The translations under genes and the position numbers were made by a program. Positions 1-7,706 of a stretch of DNA of 64,000 bases are shown here, piece after piece. Below the pieces are notes generated by a model that saw nothing but the letters and a program-made list of their open reading frames with translations, did no database searches and was not told the origin of the DNA. This stretch comes from Bacteroidetes bacterium 2013_40CM_41_45 (lineage in GTDB: Bacteria; Bacteroidota; Bacteroidia; AKYH767-A; 2013-40CM-41-45), in assembly GCA_002215675.1 (NCBI GenBank), contig NGFH01000007.1:62001-126000 (forward strand), in the 5' to 3' direction. The first letter of the stretch is position 1, and every line of letters starts with the position of its first letter.

Positions 1-294
1 TCATTCACATTGATAAAATACGAACGAATAGCGCAACTGGCAGTTTTTTTTCTCTTGTTGTTCCAAGGAACTGCAGAGGCTTTGCCGTTTGAAAAAGACA
101 GCATTCATCCATTTGTATACTATAAGCATTTCGGAGAAGACGAGGGATTGACTGGAAAAACCATTTATAGTATTATGCAGGATAAAGACGGGTTTATGTG
201 GTTTGGAACAAACGAAGGAGCTTTCAGATTTGATGGAAAAAATTTTAGACGGTTTACCAGGCAAGACGGAATAACAGACAATGAAGTGCACTAA
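1..294 (+). pseudogene. Truncated N-terminus of a beta-propeller (Reg_prop) sensor
   Basis: The frame is open from the window edge to a TAA at 292-294; a TTG at 10 or an upstream codon could start it. It encodes a signal-peptide-like hydrophobic stretch (AVFFLLLFQGTAEA) and then one blade resembling the two-component-regulator propeller repeat: DEGLTGKTIYSIMQDKDGFM followed by WFGTNEGAFRFDGKNF. Full-length proteins of this family in Bacteroidota have about 14 such blades followed by a signalling domain and are close to 1000 residues. Here everything after the first blade is missing, and the stop lies 26 bases from the 3' end of the tmRNA gene. I infer a remnant left by deletion or by recombination at ssrA. 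A short but genuine secreted protein is possible and cannot be excluded. Confidence 0.6.
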
Positions 295-320
295 CTATCA
301 AATAATTAGCGCTTTATTTG

Positions 321-688
321 TGGAGCTGGAGGGAATTGAACCCTCGTCCAGACAAGCAATCACTATGTTTTCTACATGCTTAGTGTTTTTCGGTTGTCGG
401 GATGAAGCCGGCTAAACACAAGCGAAGCAACATCCGTAGCAGCGGGTTTTGTTTTTCACTTCCGCAACCGCCGGGTGCAAAAGCTATCACATCTTACGAT
501 ACTTCCATTCGGTGACCGGTGTGAGAAATCACACGGAAGTAATTGGACTGGTTAATCAATGATTAAGCAGCCAATGCGTAATTATAGTTGCCAGTTAAGG
601 CTGTGAATGTTGAGATTTACGGGACGAGCAAACAACTCCCGGCATGCTTGCATAACAATTACACCTGCTGTCAAATCCAATCAGCCCC
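321..688 (-). ncRNA. ssrA: Transfer-messenger RNA (tmRNA)
   Basis: tmRNA rescues stalled ribosomes by acting first as a tRNA and then as a short message that tags the nascent chain for degradation. The two ends form a seven-pair acceptor stem: GGGGCUG (688-682) with CAGCUCC (328-322, one G-U pair), and A321 is the discriminator. The 3' part reads GGACGAGGGUUCAAUUCC, a normal T arm. CCA is not encoded; the genome continues CAAATAAAG. The 5' end GGGGCUGAUUGGAUUUGACA matches the usual tmRNA start. The message part is at 563-592. The length of 368 nt is normal for a one-piece tmRNA. Confidence 0.96.
563..592 (-). other. tmRNA tag-peptide reading frame
   Basis: Within ssrA the frame from the predicted resume codon GGC (592-590) reads Gly-Asn-Tyr-Asn-Tyr-Ala-Leu-Ala-Ala, followed by TAA (565-563). 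The ALAA ending is the classical ClpXP/ClpAP degron. Bacteroidota tags usually begin with Gly and end in YALAA, which fits. The choice of GGC rather than a neighbouring codon as the resume codon is inferred from family comparison. Confidence 0.85.
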
Positions 689-703
689 ATGTAAAAAAGT
701 TTG

Positions 704-742
704 CAAAGCTAAAGAGCAGTTTAAAGAACTGCTGCAAAGATA
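704..742 (-). promoter_or_regulatory. Candidate ssrA promoter, two TAnnTTTG boxes
   Basis: On the minus strand TATCTTTG (742-735) and TAGCTTTG (711-704) match the Bacteroidota -7 consensus TAnnTTTG, 15 and 46 nt before the tmRNA 5' end. Between them lies a 7-bp inverted repeat, AGCAGTT/AACTGCT (715-733). The nearer box is slightly farther from the mature end than usual, which would fit a short 5' leader removed by processing. Confidence 0.4.
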
Positions 743-760
743 CGACTTGAAAAGTGAAGC

Positions 761-1147
761 CTAATTTAGCTTATAGGGAACAATCATCTGGAACTCAGGG
801 ATAGTGACTTTGAATTTTTTGTGATTGTCGTGTCTTATCATGGTGTAATATCCTTTCATGGTTCCCGCTTCTGACTGTAAGTGGCATCCCGATACATACG
901 AGTATTTTTGACCCGGTTCAAGCACAGGTTGTTCGCCAACCACACCCTCTCCGTCTACTTCGTTGGTAAATCCTTTCGAATCAAAAATAAACCAATGCCT
1001 TCTGAGAAGCTGAATGACGTGTTCGCTTCGATTTTCAATTGTGATGCGGTACGCAAAAACAAATCGCTTTGCTTTCGGCACCGACTGCTCCGGAACGTAA
1101 AATGTCTCTACACTTACTTTTATTCCTGACGTTACTTCAGTGACCAT
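761..1147 (-). CDS. apaG: ApaG family protein
   Basis: The 128-residue product has the length of ApaG proteins (about 125) and carries the GxGxxG-containing segment GEGVVGEQP at residues 66-74 and the family pattern HWFIFDSKGF just before it. ApaG is a small all-beta (fibronectin-III-like) cytoplasmic protein; enterobacterial mutants are affected in cobalt and magnesium handling, but its biochemical role is unsettled. The ATG at 1147 is preceded by purine-rich sequence and two candidate -7 boxes. The gene stands 59 bases downstream of the T9SS plug gene on the same strand and has its own putative promoter. Identification is firm; the function is only as good as the family name. Confidence 0.93.
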   Translation of the reverse strand: MVTEVTSGIKVSVETFYVPEQSVPKAKRFVFAYRITIENRSEHVIQLLRRHWFIFDSKGFTNEVDGEGVVGEQPVLEPGQKYSYVSGCHLQSEAGTMKGYYTMIRHDNHKKFKVTIPEFQMIVPYKLN

Positions 1148-1163
1148 ATTTTTTTCTCCGTTT

Positions 1164-1181
1164 CAAAACTAAGCAAAATTA
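1164..1181 (-). promoter_or_regulatory. Candidate apaG promoter (-7 boxes)
   Basis: On the minus strand TAATTTTG (1181-1174) and TAGTTTTG (1171-1164) both match TAnnTTTG, 17-34 bases before the apaG ATG. No clear -33 TTTG element was recognised. Confidence 0.4.
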
Positions 1182-1206
1182 TTTCTGCGAAAGATGAAAA
1201 AAAATT

Positions 1207-2514
1207 TCAATATAATTTAACTGAGTTTATTTTTTTTATCCCCACCAATTGGTCATATCGGCTTGCCGTGGGCCGGTGATATACCAGGATGGTGTAATCA
1301 TTTTCGGTCTCGTAATGATTGCCCTCAACTATTGTTTCATCAATGACAGGAGAAGCATCTTCGAGGAAAACATAAAGGTAATTATAATAACCCTGCTTCA
1401 GAAGCATTGCTGTACGGTATGCATTTTTTTCAGAATCATAAATCATTTTGTTTTCCTGGGTGCACTGGTTCTGAGATAACATTCCGAAAACATAAAAGTT
1501 ACCATCTGTCCTCTGGAAATCATATGGAAGATTAAAATGAACCCACGCGTAGTCAGGTTCTAATTCGTCATTTTTTCCGTCATACGTTTTAACGGAATAA
1601 TATCCGTTCAGGTCATACTCCGTTGAATAGCGCTTGTACGAACGGCTTTCATCGTCAAAGAGATAAACATGATTGATTGCAGAATCTGATTGTATTTTTT
1701 GCACCCGCTCTGTAAGATAACGTAAACTGCGTATATCAAAATTTCTGTATTCGTTGCCCCCGTTAAAATCATTCCCGGTTTCGTATGAATAATCCAATTG
1801 ATTTTCCCGGAGAAAGAGCGGCTTCAACGTACTGATTGCATTGTCCCACCTGTCGTTCTGTTGTATAACGATGGTAACATCACCGAAAGGATTATCAATT
1901 TTATAATTGTCGTAAAAAACAGAGAAGTCAATTTTTTGTTTGGAGTTCCGGTCGTCAATCACTGAAGCACGGTGAACTGCTGCCTGAATGGTAAGCTTTG
2001 GATCGGTTATCATAAATCTTTTAGTGAGCACAAGTTTGCTTCTGTCGTTATCATTAAACACCAGCAAAAGATAATTTCCGGACACTAACGGAATAAGATT
2101 GCTGTTGGGAATAATAAGACGGTAATGCGTGTATGCCTGCAGGGTATTGAATGAAAAAGAGTAATCGGTTATCCGGTCGTCAGGAAAACCGGAAAGGTAT
2201 TGGTTCGTCATCAAATCAGATGGCACCCAGTTTGCAGTACAGTGAATAAGTGTGTAATAATATTCTTTGACACCCTGTTCAAGGTCATCAAATTGAAGCA
2301 GCAGTTTGTCTTCTGTATTAAGCCGGATAATAGGTGCTGATATTTCAAAACCAACGGGCGACAACAATACTGTTTTGACATTGCCTTGATACGTGAAATC
2401 CTCGTAGCGAAGAAAATTGTTCTTAAAATATTCTGTGGTGTCCTGCGAAAATGAATTCGAAGGAAGTACCTGGTATAAAGTATTAAGTATTATGAAGAAG
2501 AGAAAATTTCTCAT
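1207..2514 (-). CDS. Type IX secretion system plug protein (DUF5103)
   Basis: The 435-residue protein begins with a signal peptide (residues 1-23, ending NSFSQ) and resembles the DUF5103 / T9SS plug family: early FLRYEDFTYQGNVKTVLLSP and LLQFDDLEQGVKEYYYTLIH, then WVPSDLMTNQYLSGFPDD. In the known T9SS translocon this periplasmic protein closes the SprA outer-membrane channel when no substrate is engaged. Length and beta-rich composition fit. It sits next to apaG and downstream of a GIN lipoprotein and a PagL-like protein, separated by very short gaps (6 and 1 nt), which suggests an operon. Several T9SS cargoes in this window agree with a working system. Other translocon genes (sprA, porV, gldKLMN) are not in the window. 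Confidence 0.88.
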   Translation of the reverse strand: MRNFLFFIILNTLYQVLPSNSFSQDTTEYFKNNFLRYEDFTYQGNVKTVLLSPVGFEISAPIIRLNTEDKLLLQFDDLEQGVKEYYYTLIHCTANWVPSDLMTNQYLSGFPDDRITDYSFSFNTLQAYTHYRLIIPNSNLIPLVSGNYLLLVFNDNDRSKLVLTKRFMITDPKLTIQAAVHRASVIDDRNSKQKIDFSVFYDNYKIDNPFGDVTIVIQQNDRWDNAISTLKPLFLRENQLDYSYETGNDFNGGNEYRNFDIRSLRYLTERVQKIQSDSAINHVYLFDDESRSYKRYSTEYDLNGYYSVKTYDGKNDELEPDYAWVHFNLPYDFQRTDGNFYVFGMLSQNQCTQENKMIYDSEKNAYRTAMLLKQGYYNYLYVFLEDASPVIDETIVEGNHYETENDYTILVYHRPTASRYDQLVGIKKINSVKLY

Positions 2515-2520
2515 TCAGTA

Positions 2521-3261
2521 TTAGTATTGAATTAATTTTCCGCTGCCGGTAATCACGGAAGAAATGGAAGGTGTGCCCTTATAATAGACATTTCCTGAAT
2601 AGGATATTTCTGCATGCAATTCATCACAGGCATTCACGTATGTTTGGCCGGTGGTGTTGCTGATTACAGTTGCATGGTTCACCATGAGCCCGGTACAATC
2701 GCAAAATCCTTGCCCGATATTGTAAACATACAGAAAGCCTGCATTACCGCTGAATGAATTATCTCCGAATGCTGCATGTTGCTTGCAGTATACTTCATTG
2801 GCAATTACATTTAAATTAATGTCTGAAGTGTTCCAATTATCCACTTCAATAATGTCGTTCACCAGAGTATTCAAAGAATAAATTTTTCCTGAACCGAAAG
2901 TGTCTAACCTTCTCAATGCCGGAAGATGCACGTAAACATTGATTGGAACACTTAAATCACGCACCCAGTTGCAGCGGTTATTATTTTCAACGATAAGTTT
3001 TCCGTCACGGATTTCGGTAACAATGAGTGGAATAAGATTTTCGCCGGCATTTACTTCAAGATAAGTGAGCGAATCCTGCACGAAAATTACGTTGACATTA
3101 TTATAAACAATCATCTCGGTAAACGCATCGATACTCCTTTGTTCGGTTATAATATCACCTGTAGATTTGAAGCAATCAAAAAGGTTTTCCTTCTTGCATG
3201 AACTGAAAACCACGCATATCAAAACGCAACAGGCAAAAGAATATTTTATTCCATTCATCAT
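2521..3261 (-). CDS. Lipoprotein with head-GIN domain (DUF2807)
   Basis: The 246-residue product has a lipoprotein signal with lipobox FSSC (Cys22) followed by KKE. The body is a series of short beta strands with the DUF2807 (head GIN, putative autotransporter adhesin) pattern: FTEMIVYNNVNVIFVQDS, LVNDIIEVDNWNTSDI and the closing SGNVYYKGTPSISSVITGSG. The family forms right-handed beta-solenoid-like domains on the cell surface or in the periplasm; its ligand is unknown. The ATG lies 1 nt after the stop of the preceding PagL-like gene and the stop is 6 nt before the plug gene, so it is almost certainly co-transcribed. The adhesin label of the family is unproven. Confidence 0.85.
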   Translation of the reverse strand: MMNGIKYSFACCVLICVVFSSCKKENLFDCFKSTGDIITEQRSIDAFTEMIVYNNVNVIFVQDSLTYLEVNAGENLIPLIVTEIRDGKLIVENNNRCNWVRDLSVPINVYVHLPALRRLDTFGSGKIYSLNTLVNDIIEVDNWNTSDINLNVIANEVYCKQHAAFGDNSFSGNAGFLYVYNIGQGFCDCTGLMVNHATVISNTTGQTYVNACDELHAEISYSGNVYYKGTPSISSVITGSGKLIQY

Positions 3262-3262
3262 A

Positions 3263-4396
3263 TCAGAATCTATATCCTAATCCTGCTTCAACATTGTCCG
3301 CCTTTCCATAGTGCGTCCGCAGCGAATAATTAATAAACCAGTGGTCTGTGCAAAAATATTTTAGCCCGATTCTGTGATATGAGCTGCCATCGCCCTTAAA
3401 AGGAGAATAAAGATAATATCCAATATCGAGCATCGCGGTAAGATGAGAGAGCATCAGTTCATTGGCAATATATACTCCCGAGCGCATACGGTTGGGAATA
3501 ACGGGAGTGTAAACTCTATCACGGGCAAAACGTTCCGTAAGAGAAAGGTCATAAATAAAATCGGTTCCGATACCAAACCGGAATTTATGACTCAGGATTT
3601 TGAACACGGCGGTGGAAACAGTCCAGGAAAAATATTTTTTTCCCCCGGTAGGATAAATTTCTTTTGGCGCTCCTCCTGCTAACACTTCAAGCCTGACTTT
3701 TTTATCAGGTTGCTGAAGAGTTTCTTTTGGAGGTACCGAGTGCGCAGAATCGAGATAAAAAATAATTCCGCTGCTCAATGAAACATTGTTAATACCAAGA
3801 TTGGGCGTTGCATAAGAACCATTTGAAAAGTGCGTAAGTCCCATGGCAAGCCGAAAATCTAATCTTTTTGAAAGCACATATTTGGTTTGAAAAAAAATCT
3901 GAATCGCTGCATTCAGCTTTGTTCCGGTCAACGTGTTCTTGTGATTCTCTATTGCATCAAACCTTTTGGTGGTAAAGCCAAATCCATCGGCAAGATGAAT
4001 AGAAAAGAGAAAATTATTTTTTCTCACAACCGGCAAATCGGCATAAGCAAGCAGGCAGATTCCATTGCCCAGTACATCAGGATTTGCAAAATCAAAATAC
4101 GCCAGGGAGAATCCTGTCTGGGGAGTATTGTAAGCCTTCTGCAACTTATTTCCATAGCCCTGCATTCCGGCATTTACCTGGAACCCGTATGTGTGCCCTG
4201 TAACAAGATGATTGACTCGATGCGAGTGAGCCATTATGAATCCATAATGCAACTGGCCTTCAATCAGAAAATGATTTTCCTGTTGCCCCCAAACGGCAAG
4301 CGACAGGCAAGTAAGGATGAGAACAACCGGTCCGATTTTCAATGTTGAATAAATTTTAAAAGCTCCGCTGTAAAGATAGCAAGCAGAAAAAATCAA
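3263..4396 (-). CDS. PagL-like acyloxyacyl hydrolase / lipid A deacylase family protein
   Basis: The 377-residue protein has a hydrophobic export segment (about residues 20-38, ending VWGQ) and a beta-barrel-like body. The segment GLTHFSNGSYATPNLGINN matches the PagL signature, where His126 and Ser128 are catalytic; here these are His189 and Ser191. The third member in PagL, Glu140, corresponds by spacing to Asn203, so the acid may be replaced or supplied elsewhere. PagL removes a 3-O acyl chain from lipid A in the outer membrane. The protein is longer than PagL (about 170 residues) because a second barrel-like part follows residue 230. The start may be internal (near residue 20). Family membership is likely; activity is not certain. 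Confidence 0.72.
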   Translation of the reverse strand: MIFSACYLYSGAFKIYSTLKIGPVVLILTCLSLAVWGQQENHFLIEGQLHYGFIMAHSHRVNHLVTGHTYGFQVNAGMQGYGNKLQKAYNTPQTGFSLAYFDFANPDVLGNGICLLAYADLPVVRKNNFLFSIHLADGFGFTTKRFDAIENHKNTLTGTKLNAAIQIFFQTKYVLSKRLDFRLAMGLTHFSNGSYATPNLGINNVSLSSGIIFYLDSAHSVPPKETLQQPDKKVRLEVLAGGAPKEIYPTGGKKYFSWTVSTAVFKILSHKFRFGIGTDFIYDLSLTERFARDRVYTPVIPNRMRSGVYIANELMLSHLTAMLDIGYYLYSPFKGDGSSYHRIGLKYFCTDHWFINYSLRTHYGKADNVEAGLGYRF

Positions 4397-4401
4397 AACG
4401 G

Positions 4402-4854
4402 TTATGGATTAACGGTAATTGCAGGAGTAGTAACTGTATTACTTGCATGTCCGGCCCTGTCGATTACATAAATTGAAAAAGTAGCGCTCTGTGGAGAAGT
4501 TCCGGTGATACCGGCATTATCAAGGATAATGTTGAGCTGACCGTAAATGAGAAGTGAAGAAGAGGTCGGAGCAAGCTGGCTGATACGATACGGATATGTA
4601 ATTCCGAAACGGTTATCCGTAAGATAAAGATTATGTGCATCAGAAGTATTTTCTCCTAAATCACCATCACCATCTGAATACGAAATCACAAAAGTTAATG
4701 GCTCACCATATGCATTGACACTGGAATGTGACACACTTTCAAACCTGAGTTCAGGAACTTCACCGTAAACGGGTTTGTCTTTTTTGCACGAGGTAAAACA
4801 AAAAACTAACGTCAGTACACAGAAGGCAAAGAAAATATTTCTGAGGTATAACAT
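4402..4854 (-). CDS. Small surface lipoprotein, family unknown
   Basis: I chose the ATG at 4854, giving 150 residues, because it begins directly with the lipoprotein signal MLYLRNIFFAFCVLTLVF and lipobox FTSC; an in-frame TTG 15 bases upstream would overlap the preceding gene. The mature part contains YSDGDGDLGEN, a calcium-loop-like acidic motif common in Bacteroidota lipoproteins, and ends in an Ig-like strand pattern (ATFSIYVIDRAGHASNTV). It follows the CX4CH lipoprotein gene by 4 nt and precedes the PagL-like gene by 5 nt, so it belongs to the same operon. I do not recognise a named family and propose no function beyond a surface lipoprotein. Confidence 0.7.
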   Translation of the reverse strand: MLYLRNIFFAFCVLTLVFCFTSCKKDKPVYGEVPELRFESVSHSSVNAYGEPLTFVISYSDGDGDLGENTSDAHNLYLTDNRFGITYPYRISQLAPTSSSLLIYGQLNIILDNAGITGTSPQSATFSIYVIDRAGHASNTVTTPAITVNP

Positions 4855-4858
4855 TATT

Positions 4859-5827
4859 TTACTGCACAATAAATGAGAAGAATAATTTATAATAAACAGG
4901 CAAGTCGCTCCGCGGAAATTCTACAGTGGCCGGATTGTTGGTGTCTTTCAGGTAATAACGGAAATATACGTGAGTGCCTGGCGCCCAAGTAACCGGAAAT
5001 ATCACCATCCAGAACTGACTCGCACCAGCGTTAATGTAACTTGCTGATACTATTTGTGCCGCACTGAAATCGTTCTCAAGAAGCGATAGCTTGCATTGGT
5101 TAACAAGTAAATTCCCCACCGCAGTACTGTCGTCCCCTACCCAAAAAATAATTCTGAGATTCGCATTAGCATTAACCAGGAAAGGATTATAGGGAACACC
5201 CATATACCTGTTGCTATCAACTATTGAGGCGTAGAAAGGGATTAAAGTCAATGAATCCAATGCATTGTAAAAGAAATGATTCCCGTCATTAACAAGGAAA
5301 GGAAGATTATTAGGCGCTGACGGAATATTTCCATTCATGTCTTTGGCTCCATTCATAATCCAGGTATTGATTTGCTGAACCTGGGTCGGAGTTAACCTGG
5401 GGCCACCCTCCGGCCTTGGCATAAAATCAGGTGTAGTGGTTACAACCCGTTCATGAAGAAAAGAATTTGCAGTATCGTAGGGAATAACTCTATATTTAAA
5501 TGTATCAATAAAGTTTACTGTTATTTTATTCACGGGTTGATAAACAAGTGTTGAATACGTTGACTGAACGCTTCTAAAATCCGGCTCAAATGTTCCGTCA
5601 TGGCAGGCGGGAACATTGCATTTCACATTGAAAATATTTTTATGTAACCCGGCGATTGAATACGGGTCGGGGTTCTGCTCTGTGGTGGTATCTGTATTGT
5701 AATTCACGCCATCGTATGGATTAGCAGGTGGCACTTGATCGTCTTTAGAACAACTGCTATAAAAAAGAACAACCCCCGCCAGGGCAGTGAGAACGATTGA
5801 AAAATATTTTACTGAAAAATATTTCAT
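4859..5827 (-). CDS. Lipoprotein with CX4CH haem-like motif
   Basis: The 322-residue product has a lipobox YSSC (Cys26). The segment VKCNVPACHDG gives Cys70-X4-Cys75-His76, resembling a c-type haem site but with four rather than two residues between the cysteines. A methionine in FMPRPEGG (Met136) followed by LTPTQVQQINTWIMNGAKD resembles the distal ligand and C-terminal helix of single-haem cytochrome domains found with planctomycete-type proteins. The rest (residues 160-322) is beta-rich with no recognised domain. It lies between the Tat-exported DUF1501 gene (9 nt upstream) and another lipoprotein (4 nt downstream). It may be an outer-membrane-attached redox partner; haem attachment is inference. 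Confidence 0.65.
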   Translation of the reverse strand: MKYFSVKYFSIVLTALAGVVLFYSSCSKDDQVPPANPYDGVNYNTDTTTEQNPDPYSIAGLHKNIFNVKCNVPACHDGTFEPDFRSVQSTYSTLVYQPVNKITVNFIDTFKYRVIPYDTANSFLHERVVTTTPDFMPRPEGGPRLTPTQVQQINTWIMNGAKDMNGNIPSAPNNLPFLVNDGNHFFYNALDSLTLIPFYASIVDSNRYMGVPYNPFLVNANANLRIIFWVGDDSTAVGNLLVNQCKLSLLENDFSAAQIVSASYINAGASQFWMVIFPVTWAPGTHVYFRYYLKDTNNPATVEFPRSDLPVYYKLFFSFIVQ

Positions 5828-5836
5828 CCCTGTAAA

Positions 5837-7189
5837 TTAAAACATGGCTTGTTGCACGGCGCAGTTAGTATACGGCCTAAGCAATCCTGAAGGAATATCA
5901 TTATCATAACCAAGGATACGCGAAATGAGAGGAACAATTTCAATACTTTCTCCCTGCACAGCAGTAATCACCTGTGCTTGATGGACAACACTCGGAGGTC
6001 CTGCAACAAGGCAGAAAATTTCTCTTGCCACCTGGTCGCCACCCTGGGTTACTTCGGGAGCGGTATGGTCGAGTGCAAACCTTCCGTATGCATCTACAAT
6101 TGAATTAGCCAGGGAATTTCTTCCATGCTCAGGAGCTACAATCAATATGGTATCGTTCGCCATTCCCGGAGTTGCCTGAATAGTGTTCCATAAATGAGCT
6201 ACTGCCCAATCTGCTTTACGAAGGTTGTTACAGTATTGCGTAAAGTTCGTATGGCAAATGTCCACATCCTGCATGTTGACCACAAGAAGTTCAGGAGCGC
6301 GGTTCAATGTAGCGAGGTACTTAATTATTTCTTCAGCGAAAAAAACATTATACATGTCGTTGCTCATCACGTTAGCTGGAAGATTCCAGGGGTTATTGAA
6401 TTGTCCGGCAACGGCACGCGTGAATAAATCATTTATGAAAGCATTGACAATGACTGCATCTGCTTCGGTATTGGTTACACCGGCTGAATTATTTTCGTAA
6501 CTCACCGGGAAATTATTATCCATAAACGATTTAATATTCTTGACCACCGCTTCTTCCGTACTCGAAAATAAATGGGGGTTGCCTATGGCATCGTAGGAAT
6601 CTAAGCTGACTAAAAAAGTGGGCGCAATAAAATTAGCTCCGTACGCAGAGCCATACCCTGAGTATTTGCTATAGTTAAGCGAAGGAAACGGGCCAAGGGA
6701 ATTTGAAACCCACCAGGCGTTAAGAGCGGTTTGCTGCGGTGAATTATGCTTGCGGTAATATTCAAATACAGTCGGCATGTTGGGGTTATCTCTTATGCTC
6801 AGGTCGGCATTGGTGTAATTGCCGGTAATAGCTGTTGCATGGCCGTTATAATGTCCCGTGGGCCCGGCTCCATATCTGAATTCATTGAAAAGTGTACCGT
6901 AATTCTGAAGCGCCTGCGGCAGCGGAGAAGCAGGAAGCGGCTGCATGGCAGGAGCAATATCAGGAGAAATGGCTTCTGTTCCGTTGAGAATGCCGCGCAT
7001 TAAATTGCCTTCCGCTTTTTGAATGGAGTCAAGATTCCTTACTCCGCCTGCAAACAAACAGAATACAACATGGTTTGCAAGACGCGAACCGGTGGCAGCA
7101 AACAGCCGCCCCGATGGAAGAATATAAGGAACCGCAAAAGCGCCTGCTGTCGCTGCTCCCACTCTCTTTACAAAGTCTCTTCTTTTCAT
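5837..7189 (-). CDS. Tat-exported DUF1501 / alkaline-phosphatase-like protein
   Basis: The 450-residue protein starts MKRRDFVKRVG, a twin-arginine signal followed by a hydrophobic stretch ending near residue 31. The body fits the DUF1501 family, which shares the alkaline phosphatase/sulfatase fold: VNMQDVDICHTNFTQYC carries possible metal ligands (Asp, His), and LIVAPEHGRN is the expected second metal-site strand. DUF1501 proteins are exported, and in planctomycetes and Bacteroidota are encoded next to DUF1549/DUF1800 partners; no substrate has been shown. Here the upstream neighbours are two lipoproteins with LGR-P-type repeats and the downstream neighbour is the CX4CH lipoprotein. The gaps are 16 and 9 nt, so the group is probably one functional unit. 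Confidence 0.78.
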   Translation of the reverse strand: MKRRDFVKRVGAATAGAFAVPYILPSGRLFAATGSRLANHVVFCLFAGGVRNLDSIQKAEGNLMRGILNGTEAISPDIAPAMQPLPASPLPQALQNYGTLFNEFRYGAGPTGHYNGHATAITGNYTNADLSIRDNPNMPTVFEYYRKHNSPQQTALNAWWVSNSLGPFPSLNYSKYSGYGSAYGANFIAPTFLVSLDSYDAIGNPHLFSSTEEAVVKNIKSFMDNNFPVSYENNSAGVTNTEADAVIVNAFINDLFTRAVAGQFNNPWNLPANVMSNDMYNVFFAEEIIKYLATLNRAPELLVVNMQDVDICHTNFTQYCNNLRKADWAVAHLWNTIQATPGMANDTILIVAPEHGRNSLANSIVDAYGRFALDHTAPEVTQGGDQVAREIFCLVAGPPSVVHQAQVITAVQGESIEIVPLISRILGYDNDIPSGLLRPYTNCAVQQAMF

Positions 7190-7205
7190 CAGAATATGTT
7201 ATATG

Positions 7206-7685
7206 CTAATAATATCTATACTCATTTGAGGTCATGAATGAATAGTACATCATTTCAGACGTGATGCTGGTATCGTTTTGAACCAGGTTTTTCAGATAAT
7301 ATTTTTCAAACTCATTGGGGTTGCGGTTGAACAATTTTTTATACGAGTTCGTGATGAATGTCGGGATATCGTTTCTCATTACTTGCGATGTAGGAATATT
7401 GGTTCCCGGCAAATCAAGAAAGTTGCGGATAATCCGGTCTTCAATCAGTTTCTTGTCTCCAAAAGCCGAGTATGCCGTAAACAACTTTGCTAAATCATCA
7501 TTGGAAATCGTAGTGCCGAACAAGTCAGCATATGCTATGGAAATAAATTCTGTAGTTGACTTAGCCGTTCCCTTTACACCGCTCTGCTGCTTAACATCAA
7601 CATTCTTTACGTCAAAAACGTATGTTTTCTCTTTTGAGCAGCTGACTGCAACCGCAAGAATCGCTATGACAAATATTTTTTTCAT
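7206..7685 (-). CDS. Small lipoprotein with a YKxLFxRxPxxxE...SNEY module
   Basis: The 159-residue product has a short lipoprotein signal with lipobox AVSC (Cys16). Its C-terminal half, SYKKLFNRNPNEFEKYYLKN followed by SFMTSNEYRYY, resembles the module seen twice in the protein encoded just upstream and broadly resembles DUF4214 (LY..lLgR.Pd..g ... S.Ey). I cannot assign a function. It is followed after 16 nt by the DUF1501 gene and preceded after 21 nt by the longer lipoprotein gene. The shared module suggests that the two lipoproteins work together, possibly as a structural partner of the DUF1501 protein. Confidence 0.68.
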   Translation of the reverse strand: MKKIFVIAILAVAVSCSKEKTYVFDVKNVDVKQQSGVKGTAKSTTEFISIAYADLFGTTISNDDLAKLFTAYSAFGDKKLIEDRIIRNFLDLPGTNIPTSQVMRNDIPTFITNSYKKLFNRNPNEFEKYYLKNLVQNDTSITSEMMYYSFMTSNEYRYY

Positions 7686-7706
7686 TCTCTTTACAAATTA
7701 ATGAAT

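Noticed and set aside
321-688. A tRNA-only reading of the ssrA 3' end
   Set aside because: The matching 5' end and the tag frame show a complete one-piece tmRNA.
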